Shown: piece by piece, positions 11,099 to 23,296 of the stretch | Layout: each line of letters opens with the position of its first letter | Numbering within the stretch: position 1 is the first letter of the stretch | From: Carya illinoinensis | Lineage: Eukaryota > Streptophyta > Magnoliopsida > Fagales > Juglandaceae | Assembly (NCBI RefSeq): GCF_018687715.1 | Contig: NC_056752.1 | Coordinates: forward strand, 44,848,501-44,912,500 | DNA length: 64,000 nt | Reading direction: 5' to 3' | The notes under the pieces: model-generated | Told to the model about the DNA's origin: nothing | The model's input: only the letters and a program-made list of their open reading frames with translations | The model's database searches: none | Position numbers and translations under genes: made by a program

Positions 11099-12321
11099 TA
11101 ATTGTCAATAGTGATAGATGTTTGTGCCATGTTGTTTGACAAAACTTATGTTGTTTGTGTTATGAATCAAAGAAATTTGTAAGTTAGTGTGCAAGGTGTG
11201 TTTAATTTGACATGTCAACAACGTGAAGGATATATCTTATTATCTTACTACACCGCCTTGTAAGTAAAAAGGAATTTAAAAATTTAAATCAAATCCATCA
11301 TCGTTTAAAATTTAAACTTCTGAGTGACCAGAGTTTTAAGAGCTATCTAATTTGGCATTCAATCCAGTTACACATGAGGCTTCAGCTCCTTACGAAAGAA
11401 GTAATAATTTTTATTTTTATTTTTATTTTTTATAACAAAGATGTAACCATTTGAATGGCAGAAAGACGCACACACATGTAATGCTCTCCGAGAATAAGTT
11501 CATGTTCATTTTTGTACAAAGGAACAACAACCGAGAAATTATAGGATCTATGTTTTCGTGTTGAGAGGGCTCGGATATTGGGTTCAATGTGTCTGGCTGA
11601 AGGAAAAATAATCCAACATTATAGATGTCGGCAACAGAAAAATGGGTGTATGGAATCTGGATGTTAACGAACCATTGCATTAGAAACAGAGAGAGGCCAG
11701 AACTTGTTCTGCTTGGAAGGGAAGAAATGCCCACTCGAGCCCCTGACACTTACCGGTGTTTACATCTTTAGAAAATTGCACCTGCTGTGAAAATTGTAAC
11801 CTTTTATAGAACAGCCAGCCAAATGGCGAGCCGTTACCCCCTGTGATGGGGAATGCTACTCTGAATCCTTGTTTTTTTTCTTTTTCTTTTGTTGGGCAAT
11901 TTTGAAGAGGACAATAGAGCTCTAGGGGGGGTGGGGTTCTCGAACTTCATAGTCACTAAAGATCAGGACAGTGTCATTTGGCCCATATGCCGTTGGCTGC
12001 TATCATGTTTCTACTCTACAATGACCTATTTCCTTGCTCTTTCATGGCTAGTTTTGGCTTGCTCAGGGTCTTCTGTTCAAGCTAGCAATTACAATTTACA
12101 AGGGGTGTATGCCGAAGTTGAAGGCACTTCAATAACAAACATGTCCGGACTTTCTAGAGTAAAAACATCATCATATTTCATTCTCAACGCACAAGTTGTT
12201 GATGATGCATTAGCCATAATTCTGAAGGAATGCATAAGCTAGATACTATCCAATTAACGAGGAAAAAGTACATGCTGTTACAAAATGTGTTTTCCAAACG
12301 GGGCCAATTGGACAATTGCTA
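11099..12321. other. Intergenic with two unassigned open frames
   Basis: A minus-strand frame at 11423-11749 (108 codons) and a plus-strand frame at 11889-12242 (117 codons) are the longest. The plus frame has a hydrophobic stretch (TYFLALSWLVLACSG, about residues 47-61) that could be a membrane or signal segment. No family is recognised and codon texture is weak. I treat both as unsupported and record the region only as unannotated sequence left of the Harbinger element. Confidence 0.35.
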
Positions 12322-12906
12322 TAAGAGCATCCCCATTGGGTTCCCCATCCTCATCCCTATAATTTAACTCAAATACTCATTTTTTCAAATTATTCCCTAA
12401 AATTTGTTTATCTTCTAAAAACCTCCTACATCCCATTCCCCATCCCTATTTCTAAAAATTTTTTTATTACTTTTTTCTTTCTCTTCCATTTACAATCTTA
12501 ACTACTAACTCTTTTGTCTTATTATCTTTTTTTTCCAAATATCAAATTCTACTAAATATTTATTGGAGATTTTGACTATCCAATACAGTATTTTTTTTTA
12601 AATACTAATTCGTATTATAAAAATATAATTATATTTTTAATTAGTGAATTTTCTAACGTAATGGCAAATTTAATTAGAAGAGTACTTAATATCAATTTCT
12701 CTAATGAAGATCCGTAGTCACGTATTGATGATAAAATTTTTTATTTGGATGAAATAGTAATATTTTCTGTCTTTTTTAATTAATGGTAACGAAGACCCGC
12801 GCTCGTATTGCATGCAAAATAAAAAATAATCAAGACCCGCTTCATAAAATAATTGTCCCAAACATAATTGTCCCAAACATAAAATAAATAACATGATCAT
12901 AAATAA

Positions 12907-14253
12907 TCAATCCAAATTGGCATCTCTAATGCGTCTTGCCATGATTTCTCTCTGGAGTTGCTGGAAATAAAGCCGCTGCATTTCTGGCATGACACTCACA
13001 TCCATCATCATGATGCGCTGATCTGATTCCTTCTTCGCGATCTCCACTTTCTCAGCCTCCAACCGCAGCCATTCGTCCTCTTGCCGGATTTTACTGAGCT
13101 CTTTTTCTCGATCAAGCGACATCTTCTCGGCCTCCAACCTCAATCTTTCATCCTCAAGTTGTAATTTTCTGGCCTCTGCCTCCTTGTCATACTCCATCTT
13201 CTCGGCTTTAAGGCGATAAAATTCTTTTCTCCTGAGCGCGTGACTCCTCCAAAAGAGTATATTTCATCTTCCTGAGTTGGAAATTCTCCTCTGCTTGCCT
13301 GCCTTGGGCCTTTCGTTTTCCTTTCTCAGCTTTCCTTCCAATTGGTCGGTCGGGCTCGATAACTTCATGAGCATGCATTTGATCCGCGTCGATATCAAAA
13401 ACTGAATCAACTGCAGCGTCAGAACATCGAGTTGGGGTCGGGGATGGGGACATCGTCTTCCTCCGCTTTGGATCCTCCTTTGTGGCGCGCCAAATCCACT
13501 TAGGTTGGTCCTTCAACAGGTGCCAATAATGCTCGAACTGAAATGAGCATTTCTCGAGTGATTGGTACATTAGCTTCGCCTTCTCAAACTTGCATGGGAA
13601 AAATTTAAAATATTAAACCAATGTCACAAACGAGAAATTAAACGACAATTATTGAAGTAATAATTTGGAAATTCTACCTTATCTTGTTCGATCATGCCAC
13701 TTTGATTTAACCCTTCAACTTGGGCTAGTTTCACACAAAATTTGTTTGTGGCCTTTTGGATAACCGACCACCGATGAATTAAAGACTTTATTGTCCGGTC
13801 ATTTGTGGTTTCCTTAAATTGCTGGAAGTACTCATAAATTTTCTCCCAAAGTTGGGAGTGTTTTTGATCTGTTCCCTGAACAGCAACAAGGCTACAATTT
13901 AACCATGCCGAGACAAGTAACTTGTCTTCTTCGAAGTTGAAATTTGCACCCCTCACTGATTTCCTATTGCCGATAGGCTCATTAGGGGGTAGGGGTGAAG
14001 AGTCACCAAGGGTCATTGGAGATGATCCACTTTGCCCACCATAAGTGGGGTCGAGTTGAGGATCTTGACTTAAGAGATTCGTGAAGAACATATGTCCAGA
14101 GTCTTGTGAATCCATCGCTAAAAACGCATTGAAAATGTTAGAAACGAAACTTGTAAAGTTTGGGGTGTTAGTCCGGGTGGATGGCTCATAAACCATTTGG
14201 TATGATCTTGGAAAATTGGCCACCGACTGATAGCTGCTACAACCGGTTGCCAA
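12907..14253 (-). pseudogene. Harbinger ORF1, SANT/Myb-like DNA-binding protein, frameshifted
   Basis: Exon 1 (14253-13678, 192 codons) ends at donor AAG|GTAGAA. An 89-bp intron (13589-13677) ends at acceptor GCAAG. Exon 2 starts at 13588 with FEKAKLMY in phase. Residues about 104-180 form the trihelix/SANT-like region with Trp residues (NFEEDKLLVSAWLN, LWEKIYEYF, IHRWSVIQ). The C-terminal part is a long charged coiled coil full of EAEK/LRLEAEK. Plant databases often mislabel such proteins 'glutathione S-transferase T3-like'; the family is the NAM-associated/PIF-linked DNA-binding type. An extra base in the T4 run 13225-13228 shifts frame and ends exon 2 early. The coiled coil continues in the other frame from about 13215 to 12907. 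The natural start may be the later Met at 14112 (MDSQDSGHMFF). Confidence 0.82.
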
Positions 14254-16520
14254 TACTTATTGGCCGTCCTGATTACCTAGCCATTAGGGAAATGACCATT
14301 TATTTCACATGATCCCCACAAACGGTTGTCATCATCACAGCCTTATGGTTTAGTTTACACATAATTAAACCAAATTAAATCAAGATACCAAACAACATGC
14401 AAAACAAAATAACCAAAAATACGAGCATCCCCATCCGATTTAATAATATATCGAATATATAAATAATTATAAAGGTTCAGAATGGTGTAAATATTGACAT
14501 CATGTGTAAGCAATAAGCCCAACATCGAATGGCTGCAAAATCTCACCCGAACCCCGATTGCCTTTTGTGGTATGTACCACAAACTGCAATATGGCGATTC
14601 GGGTGAAAATTACCCCGCCATATCGATGGGGCCCCAATTACACTTCTGAATTAACCCCATCATCACAGCCTAATTATATTCCCCCCTCCCCCGAATGACA
14701 CGAAACACTACAAATGACCAAACAACAACGAAAAAATTACTCAATAACCAACAAAAAAAGGGAAATTCATAGTCTGTGTCCCACATGAAAGAGATAAAAA
14801 CAAAAACAAAAAAGAGACATATAAAAATAAAATAAAAACCCTAATAACAACCACTAAATAACAACCACTAAAAAAAGGAAATTTTAGACAGAACTATTTG
14901 TTAATCTTTGAGGAAAAAAGAGAACTCAAATATTTGTTAATATAGATGAACTCAAATATATTCATCCACAAAGATATAAAATGGTATCTGGCCAGTACAG
15001 CCACGGTAAGAAGGTCTATCCACTCATATTCACAAAATTAAAAACATGAAGACCAGTGTTTTTCAACCACTAGTTAATAAAAAACAATACCTTGTGTCCT
15101 TCCCAAACAATCCTACCTTTAACCAAAAAAAAATACCATAGCTCTAACAGAACAAGCTACAAAGCTTGCCTGTCATACGCAATAGGTCAGGCCATACCAT
15201 AAAGAAAAAGATATTATATATAGATAGATGTTATATATAGATCTGTGTTCAAACAAGGTAACTGTATAGAAAAACTTCAAACATCACCGTGATATTCAAC
15301 AATTATATGGTCATCAATGACATCAACTATAATAGAAGAGATTTTAAAAAGTAAGAGCAGAATTTGTCGTGGGATCCCCATCTGTAAGAGCAGAATTTTT
15401 CATATCAATTTAAACATGCAATGAAACAACCAATTCAATTCAAAGCAATAAGGAAAAAAGTAATAGACCAAATGTATACAGGCAAACTAGGATATTTGAG
15501 ACTTTGAATGGAAAGCGCCAGCCTCTCGAGCATCCATAGCAAAAAAAAGAGAGATATGGTAGCATTCACAAATAATTACTCCTTAATATTCCATGGAAAT
15601 ATCGCAGAATGGTGCTCTCCCATGTCCATATCACAATGCATACAAGCAAAGAAAGAAGGGAAGCAATTCATAACCCAAAAAAAACCAGGAAAATAAATCA
15701 ATGAAACGGGATTACTCAAAAATTGACAAAGCCACAAAGTAGGACAAAGCCACAAAGCAGGACAAAGCCAGAAAGGGTCAGATCTTAATGATTCTCCTAT
15801 GGTTATGATGGCATATAGATGAGACAAAGATGAAATTCGGAACAAACAACAGAACAGATCTCTCAAACACAAACTGAGTCCCATCCAATTTACACATAAA
15901 ACACCAGAAAGTGAAGTAGGTTACCTTTCCCTTCAACAAGCTTATGATACCCAGGATGGAAAAAATACAATCGCAGACAAGAATCCAAAATTTGAACTTA
16001 CAATAAATGAAAATCACAAAAGGGAAATATTAGGTTCCTAGTTAATTGCGATTAAAATGCACCTGTACTTGTATTCATCCCTTGAAAACTTTTCTAAAAA
16101 GAAAGCCCAGAATCCAAAATTATCAATAGACCCCAAATCAACGAAATGGCAGCACCCCTCGATCACAAATGTTTCAGCACATGATGTAACAGAAGAAGAA
16201 AACAAACCCAAATCTGGATTGGGTTTAACTTTCTCAACCGAATCGAATACCAAAAAAAGAGAGAGCTCCAAAACTAAAATCAGCACCGACAATAGAAGCA
16301 ATACATGGGTACTGCTTAATTTTCATTTCAAACAATATATAGTCAATCAAAAACAAATTTATACAGCATCCCACGGGGAAAAATACCATAATTTCATTCC
16401 AATCAATATACAGTCAATCTTCCAAATACTCCTTGGTTCCTCCAACAAAAAGCGATTCGGACAAAACAGGGAAACCCAAAAGAAAAACAAAGCCAAATCA
16501 GAGAATAAAATAGCACTTAC
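14254..16520. other. Non-coding interior of the Harbinger element
   Basis: No transposase-like sequence on either strand. The open frames here (for example 15576-15884 and 16057-16794) lack known motifs and are rich in Lys/Asn or Phe/Cys from base composition. If the splice donor at 16520 is used, this stretch is largely a 5' UTR intron of ORF1. Confidence 0.5.
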
Positions 16521-16640
16521 AGTTGAGGAGGGCAGAATCCGGCTGTGCTGCGTTGCGAGGGAGGGGGGGAGAAGAAGACGCAGGCTGGAAGGGGCAACCG
16601 TTGGGGCGAGAGAGCGATGCGGATGTACAGTGAGTCCTCA
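16521..16640 (-). promoter_or_regulatory. Possible non-coding first exon of ORF1 with splice donor
   Basis: On the minus strand a GC-richer leader-like segment ends at a strong donor, CTCAACT|GTAAGTGC (GT at 16520-16519), followed by T-rich intron-like sequence. It sits just inside the right TIR, where a promoter would lie. This is an inference from splice-site shape and composition; no transcript evidence is available. Confidence 0.4.
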
Positions 16641-16784
16641 AATATGGGGACCTCCTGTAGCACCCCTAATTTTCATCCCCATTTTGGAGAACAGGATGGA
16701 GAGGGTTTTTGAGCCAAATCCCATAATTTTTTCCCAAATTATAAGGATGGGGGTGAGATGCAGAACGGGATGGGGATGCTCTAA

Positions 16785-17133
16785 TATGGGATAAAATTGG
16801 GCAAGCAAAATATTCGATTGACGACATGATGAAACCACAAATTCTACAAACTTCAGAAGCACATCTTTGTTTTAGTCATCACTCAATAGAGCTGAAATAG
16901 TTTACATAATGCCCAGAACAAAAAAAATGAAGAATAGCCTATAGATGCTGGGAGTCTATGGCTTATCAACTAAATCATTATAGAAAAAGGGAGTGTAAAA
17001 AATGAAGTAAACATCATTTAATGCTACAAAATAGATTTGTTTTCTGCATGACTACTCGGGACAATCCTTGTAATAATCCCCTGGAGCAGCAGAGACTTCA
17101 ATGAGAAACAGGGAACATAGAGGCACCCTTGTC
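16785..17133. other. 3' flank of PMT9-like gene
   Basis: About 350 bp between the Harbinger TSD and the PMT9 stop codon. It probably contains the gene's 3' UTR. I cannot pick a poly(A) site with confidence. Confidence 0.5.
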
Positions 17134-20100
17134 CTATTCTGAATCCCTGAGGCTTTCACTTGTCAGCCACATTTTCTTCTGAATAACAAACACAATGTCA
17201 TCCCCATCCTGGTCTGAATCTGAACTGGAATCAGATGTCGCCACTGCTTCCCAGTGCAATGGCACTAAATACTTCTTTATAAAATTTATCACTGAGAGCT
17301 TGTCACGGATTATTATGAAACCCGTAGGCCTAACCATACGATCCATCTCAATCAGCAAATCTTCAGGACTACAATCTCTCTTCTCAATGTCAGAAAAGAC
17401 AGTCCAAGCATGGAGTAGATCATAAGTTCTGGGGTATGTTGAAAATGCTTGGCACCTGTTGAAACAGATTTTACGGTACATCAAAAGTCGAAATCAACCA
17501 CCTCCAAACTTCATCTGATTCTTCAGGAATCTATGGACCATGACTTCTAGAATGAAAAGCCGATAAAATTTAAAAATATATATATATCGAAAAACTTGTC
17601 TCAAGGCATGCGAAACTTGAAGTCAATTACCAATTGCCATCACTTTTCTGGGTGCGAATACTTATCTCACTCCCTAAATGGTTGCCGTCACTTTTCTGGG
17701 AGCGAATACTTATCTCACTCCCTAAATGGATCTACTTCACTCCCCAAATCTTGCAAGTGTATTAATCGAACTCCAAATATTGCCCAGGAAAACTATCTTA
17801 TATAATCAGTCCAAATATAACAATCCATTATAAGACAGAGCAACGCATTACTTGCTAAACAAATAATCTCAAGATTATCTTTCAGAAATCAGTATGCATA
17901 CCAGTCGTGAACAGTGCCTATAAGGCCTCTGTCATAGATCAGCTTAAGTGTGTTCGGTCCATCTTCAGGGACAACATTCATCACCCAAACATCCTTGTCC
18001 TTCAGAGCAGCTGCAAACGAACCCATGTTTGTCTTCATGTCCATCACATTCCTTAGTGTGTTTGATGAAATCTTTGGACTCAAGAGATTCCAATAACTCC
18101 CAACCCTCTGTTGCCAGACTTCCTATACCAGTTACCAGCAATGCACAAGCCCACCACATTAGCAGTACAGAATAACTAACGATAAAAAAGAAGTAGATGA
18201 GTGCTGCCAATTAATTACCGTGTCCTTTTCAAACATTTCCTTTGAATAGCCAAAGTCAGCAAGTCGAGGAGGAGGAGCAGTTAGCCTAGATGGCCAAGGA
18301 GCCAGTCCACTCCCCTTAACTCTATGATCATCTGATGAAACCAAGCAAAATTTCAGTTAGCACCCTATTAAAGCTATTTCAAAAACAGTGTCTCAGCGAG
18401 CTTTTACATTCTAACAATAGAAGAAGGAGAAAAGTTACCAAACACAAAAACTACACAAAAACTATAGTCCCAACTTGAAAGTAGATAACTCAATGCCGTG
18501 ATGGTGCGACCATTTCTCCCTATCCAAATCGTCCACATACTGATAAATTGGTGTTGCATGTGAAAGAGGAATGGAGAAACTGTTAATTATCTACTGCTTC
18601 ATTGGGGGTAGTGTGAAGACAGTGGTGGAGCTCTTTACTACTGGATGGCTTTACATTTGTGCCTTGATAAAATTTATGAAGTTATCACTATGATAGTTGG
18701 CATCATGATAGATTTGTAATCTCCAATTAAAAAATATCAACATTCTGGTAACAACTTCCAACAGTGAAGAAAGCAAACAAATTATACTTGAAAAACATTG
18801 AAGAAAACACTCACGATCAGAGTATGGTGTGATGCATGCTTCCATTGACACACCCCAAACTTTATCTGGATCATCACCAGACTGGCAAAGAGGAGGGAGA
18901 GTACCAGGTTCTCTTTCCATATAACAGTCATTTGTTAGAGGCTTTTGCCAAATAACAGTTTGGTTTCTCTTTACAGCTATTGTCCAACACATGCGTCCCA
19001 CAAGGGCACTCATCTCTCTCCATATTCTAAGATCCTCTTCATCCTGGGCATATGCCTCTGGAGATGAGTAGGCAAAATAGCCCCCTGGTCTGAGCAATCT
19101 ATCTAGCTCAAGAAGAAGAATTCCATCCCTCTGAAGCCAATCGATCCTACAACGAGAACAGTGAGCAAGTTCAAAAGATCTGCTAGGGTAAGGGAGCCTC
19201 TTGGTTCCCAAAACACCAAGATATGCAGGAATTCCTCTTTCCAGGGCGAACTGAATTTGGTTTTGATGCACATCATTTGGTGCTAAGGACATCGTTATAA
19301 CATCAGATGAAAGAAGATAAGCTCCAAAACTAGCAACACCACAACCAACGTCAAGAACTGTTCTTAGTTTTCCTTCATTATTAATTTTGTCCTTCGGAAA
19401 CTTGAGCATCTGCAAAATGGAGCCAGATGTAGGATTATTTCTTCATCCAAGAAATACAAAAAAACTGATATAGAGAAACACTGAAACAGCAAGATCTGAA
19501 CAGAGGAGCACTTTAGCCATACGCAATGCACACCAAAGGAATTGCGCACACTTCTATATGGCCTACAAATTCAAAAGAGTACTTTGCAAAAGGTATTCAG
19601 TATAGGCAAGCAGTTGTCTTACATTTGCAATTGAAGCAATGTACTTATCAGCTCCATAGTGAAAATGAGTACCTCCACCAGGAAATACAATCTTTTCACC
19701 TTTTACAACCATCCAGTTCTGGTCAGACTTCTCGTGTGCAAGGTGAGTATGAGGTATGTTTGCTTTCCACACTTGATCTCTGCTTTCCGGCCACTTGATT
19801 GGGACCTGTAACATTACAATAGCAACAGAACAATTAACATTTACCAGATCGGAACATAATGCAACAATCTTGAAAATATCAAAATATTCAACATTGCTCT
19901 CTCACTCAACCTCAGCATATCCTCACCTTGTATCCTCGTGGAGGGGGAATCAAACAGTTGTACCGCCTTTCTGGAAGAGGGCAATGTCTTTCATAGTGCT
20001 CCATTAAAGATAAGTCCAGCTTCAGCCTCATTTGGTATATAAGGTTTCTGTCTAAGCAAGGAATTAGTTCTGAATGTCGATCATCACAAACCTTCAAAAA

Positions 20101-20467
20101 TCAGAAGTAGACAAATGGACACCATTAAGAAAACAACCAGACCTGAACAAATAGGATGAACACCAACTATAGCTGCAAAAGAACTTACAGGGAAACTCTT
20201 TGGTGTCATATCATCCTCTCCGTTTTCCAGGCCAAACCTTGTTGAAGATTCCTCTTGCTTGCCATCGGTATCTTCATCCCCACCCAAATAGGATGAACCA
20301 AGTCTTCTCAAAGATTTGCTGCCATATTCTAGAGCCGATGTACCGTTGATTTTAGAGCCAAAAATGGATCCATAGTAAACATATAGAAAACCAAGAAAAA
20401 TTGCCACAATACACACAGAAGTGATTAAACGCTTCTTTTGCACTCCATCAGATCTTCCCCTCATCAT
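17134..20467 (-). CDS. PMT9: Probable methyltransferase PMT9-like (Golgi, type II membrane)
   Basis: Seven coding exons with GT-AG junctions: 20467-20189, 20091-19927, 19805-19623, 19409-18815, 18331-18219, 18122-17902 and 17455-17134. Together they give 1878 nt, 625 residues plus stop, the usual length for the plant PMT/DUF248 (Pfam Methyltransf_29) family. Residues 14-32 are a membrane anchor after a short basic tail, giving type II topology. The SAM-binding motif LDVGCG is at about 228-233, followed by LAPNDVHQNQIQFALERG, ELAHCSRCRIDW and LRPGGYFAYSSPEAY. The second half has MDMKTNMGSFAAALKD, VVPEDGPNTLKLIYDRGL, and ends WLTSESLRDSE. The stem KSLRRLGSSYLGGDED and this C-terminus best fit PMT9 rather than PMT3/PMT8. 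Family members are thought to methylate cell-wall polysaccharides in the Golgi; activity for this member is inferred. No break is seen. Confidence 0.88.
17634..17729. repeat. 48-bp tandem duplication in the last PMT9 intron
   Basis: Two units (17634-17681, 17682-17729) of TTGCCATCACTTTTCTGGG through CTCCCTAAATGG differ at two positions, so the duplication is recent. It lies in the intron between coding exons 6 and 7, clear of splice sites. Confidence 0.85.
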
Positions 20468-21800
20468 TTATGTAGTTTGTAAGCTCCTCAATCACAGCTT
20501 TTCACTTCCACTAATGTATTAAAAGATCACAATACAGATCTCATTTCATGAAGTTATCTTGTGTCAAAGACATGAATGAGATGCGAATCCCTTTAGATTT
20601 AGCAGGGAAGAATCACATAGATTGAACAATGGACCTGTACAACCAAATAACCATTAGCTAAATTGTTAGAGCGAACAGACATAGTATGCAAGTGTTAATT
20701 AAGATATTGATTCTGTCTTAAAAATGAAGAATGTCAACTTTGTCTATTATTCAAAAGATCTTAGTCACGCAGCATGATTGAAAACATTTGAGATCAAAAC
20801 CAAGAGAATTACAATTAATTTAACAATGGGAAGCTAAACACAAGCACGAGGAAAGTAAAAATGGACCCAACTAATCAAATGATGAGAGATATATGAAAAA
20901 CCACATCCAATCCATACCAAATCCGACCAGTTCAAAAGGATATAAAACAATTACGGAAACCAATGGTACAACACCATTAGTTAGGAAAACAGATTGATAA
21001 AAATCTATGGATGGGTCCTCTCACAAAGAAGCGCCCTCACGTTACCGCGGTACGAAACAGACTGTCAAAGAAAAAAGAATGATAAGGAAGTTCCATATAA
21101 ACTTGCAAATTTGTCTCTCAGGATTTCAATCTGTGTTTTTGAGTCAAAATCTATGGATTAGAAGTGCCGTATAAAATAATACAAACAATAAGTACTAAAC
21201 CAAGTTGAGGTTAACCAACCAAGATCGCATCCAGAAAATTGACAACCAAGCTAAGAAACTTATTGATCCAAAAAGAAAATGACACTTTCTCTATAGCACT
21301 TATTGAAGTGGAACTCCCAGATCCGGCTAAAGACCAATGCAAATGCGAAAAGCTTCATTAAACTTATCAAAATCACCCTCTCCCAAACAAGAGCAAATAA
21401 TCAATTAACCACAAACAAAGCCACATCGCATCATCAAATTCAAATAATTCAGCATAAAAACCACCGAATCAACCACACCGAGAAACGCCGATTCAACCAG
21501 ATCCAGCAATAAGACAAAAAGTTCTAACCAAAACGAACCCGGACACAATCGCGAAGAAACAGCAGTAGAAAGCAAAAGGCTTACTGGGTTTGGATCGTAT
21601 TCTGAAGGGCGAAAAAGAACTAGACAGGTACAAAGGAGATCTTAGCTAATAGAGATTCTGCTTACTCCACCACCATAAGAGGAAAACCAATGGGGGAAGA
21701 TGGAGAGATCAGATCTCAGAAATTGCTTTCGTATATCCATTTTTTCCCCCCCTCTCTCCTTTTCTGCCGCAAGGAAGACAGGGACTGGACTTTAGTGCTG
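20468..21800 (-). promoter_or_regulatory. 5' UTR, 5' UTR intron and promoter region of PMT9-like gene
   Basis: No coding sequence. A plausible untranslated exon lies at about 21780-21585, ending ACCCA|GTAAGCC. A matching acceptor candidate is CATTAG near 20515, leaving a short leader before the ATG at 20467. The TC-rich stretch near 21740-21780 fits a plant leader or promoter edge. Positions are inferred from splice-site form. Confidence 0.4.
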
Positions 21801-23119
21801 TGCATTATGTAGTACAGTGCGTGCGCGTTTTAACTTTTACGTCAACGTCGTAAATGATTAATCACCACCATCGCTTCGTTCCAGTTGTCAACAAACACGA
21901 ATATTTTTTTAGTAATTCATTTACTGCTAATTATTAACTATTTTTATGATTTATTAGTAGAAAAAATTTAGTTAAAGGAAAATTATATATTAATATAGAT
22001 ATCAATTTAATATAATTAGTTAAAAAATAATTTTGATTAAAAATAATATTAATTTAAATTTTAAATATAAAAAATCAGTATTAATATATAAATTAATATG
22101 CGACTTTATTTATATATGACAAAACTCTTATTAATAAGATGATTCCTTAGAAAAAGTAATCAATTTATAATGTTTTTGGTTTGAATAATATTAGTATGTC
22201 TCTTTATTTTGTCCATTCATTTTTACCACTCATAGATTTAATTTTTAAAAAAAAAAATTACTTATTAATTAAATAAGTAACTATTAGTATATTGATATTT
22301 TTGTATTTTATAAATATGTTTAAAAAATATTTAAAATAAAAAGCAAATAAAAAATTATTTTTAAGTTGGTGCAAATGACATATATTTCTTACCGTTGACT
22401 TGGTATGATATAATTTGAAAAAAGAAAGTTTAAAAATTAATTTTTTTACAAATTAAATACTATCATAATAATGATGTAGATGGTATATCTTTCAAACTGA
22501 CTTATAAATAAAAGAACTCTTATTATATATTTCTTTTATTTTTCAACATGATTTGATTTCTCATCACTTTTTTAGCACAAAGTGATCCTTATTTCTTCTC
22601 TAAGATCACTTGTGATATTAGAGTAGAAGACTTTATTCTTTATTTCTCTTAAAAATGAAAAATACTTATAACTCACGACTTCACCTTTTATTTTCTCTAA
22701 AGAAGAAAAGAAGTAACAACTAACCCAAAATTCATTTACATTTTACCTCCATAGTCTAATCCAATACATTTTATTTTAAAAAGAAGTAGGCCCAAATCCA
22801 AATCACTAAAGGAAGTCAATACCACTCTCAATACTCTTCAAAGTAAACAAATACATATAGAATTATTGACTTTCTTGAATTTGGGACCACCAAATATTTT
22901 AGTCGTCGGCGTCTATGAGAATTCCAAATATTTCTTCTCGTATAGCATTTTATTATCTGCAGAGAAGATGTTATGCTTCGAAAGATTAAAATCAAAGCAA
23001 AACTCAAACCATCGAATCATGTCTTTTTTTTTTTCTTTTTTTTTTTCCTTTTATGTAAATATATTTCAGCAATTAAACAATAAATAATCGAGACAACAAT
23101 TTAGTTTTGTTATTAATAA
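21801..23119. other. AT-rich intergenic
   Basis: Upstream of the PMT9 promoter. Poly-A/T rich with no coding or repeat boundary I can support. The small + strand open frame at 22866 has no recognisable motif. Confidence 0.45.
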
Positions 23120-23296
23120 TTATAAAACTAAATATATAAAATTATCTAATCTCATCTTATATAATTATTATAATTTTTTTAAATTTCTATATAAAATATA
23201 ATAAATAATTTAACTTTTTTAAATCTTATAACAAGATTAATATTAAAAAATTATTTTATTTTATTTCATCTAAATTGTGTAACCAAACGAGTTTTA
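23120..23296 (-). repeat. MITE-like repeat, GAGATGAG family, copy 3
   Basis: Contains AATTATCTAATCTCATCTTA, TATAAAATATAATAAATAAT and the closing GTGTAACCAAACGAG. It is in the same orientation and nearly the same order as the copy near 10.9 kb. Confidence 0.5.

Larger units (their letters stand above)
12325..16781 (-). mobile_element. PIF/Harbinger DNA transposon with ORF1 only
   Basis: Terminal inverted repeats begin GAGCATCCCCAT on both ends and remain similar for about 40-45 bp, to TAATTT. The left TIR is about 12325-12365 and the right about 16737-16781. The 3-bp target duplication TAA lies at 12322-12324 and 16782-16784, the TWA duplication expected for PIF/Harbinger. The 4457-bp interior carries a SANT/Myb-like ORF1 on the minus strand. 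I find no open frame or fragment resembling the DDE transposase normally encoded as the second ORF. The rest is non-coding, so this looks non-autonomous. Confidence 0.88.

Noticed and set aside
11889..12242. Possible secreted protein with hydrophobic stretch
   Set aside because: No family recognised, no supporting exon structure, poor codon texture. Listed only as an unassigned frame.
16057..16794. 245-codon plus-strand frame in the Harbinger element
   Set aside because: Lys/Asn-rich, no motifs, runs into the right TIR, and is opposite to ORF1. Judged a chance frame.
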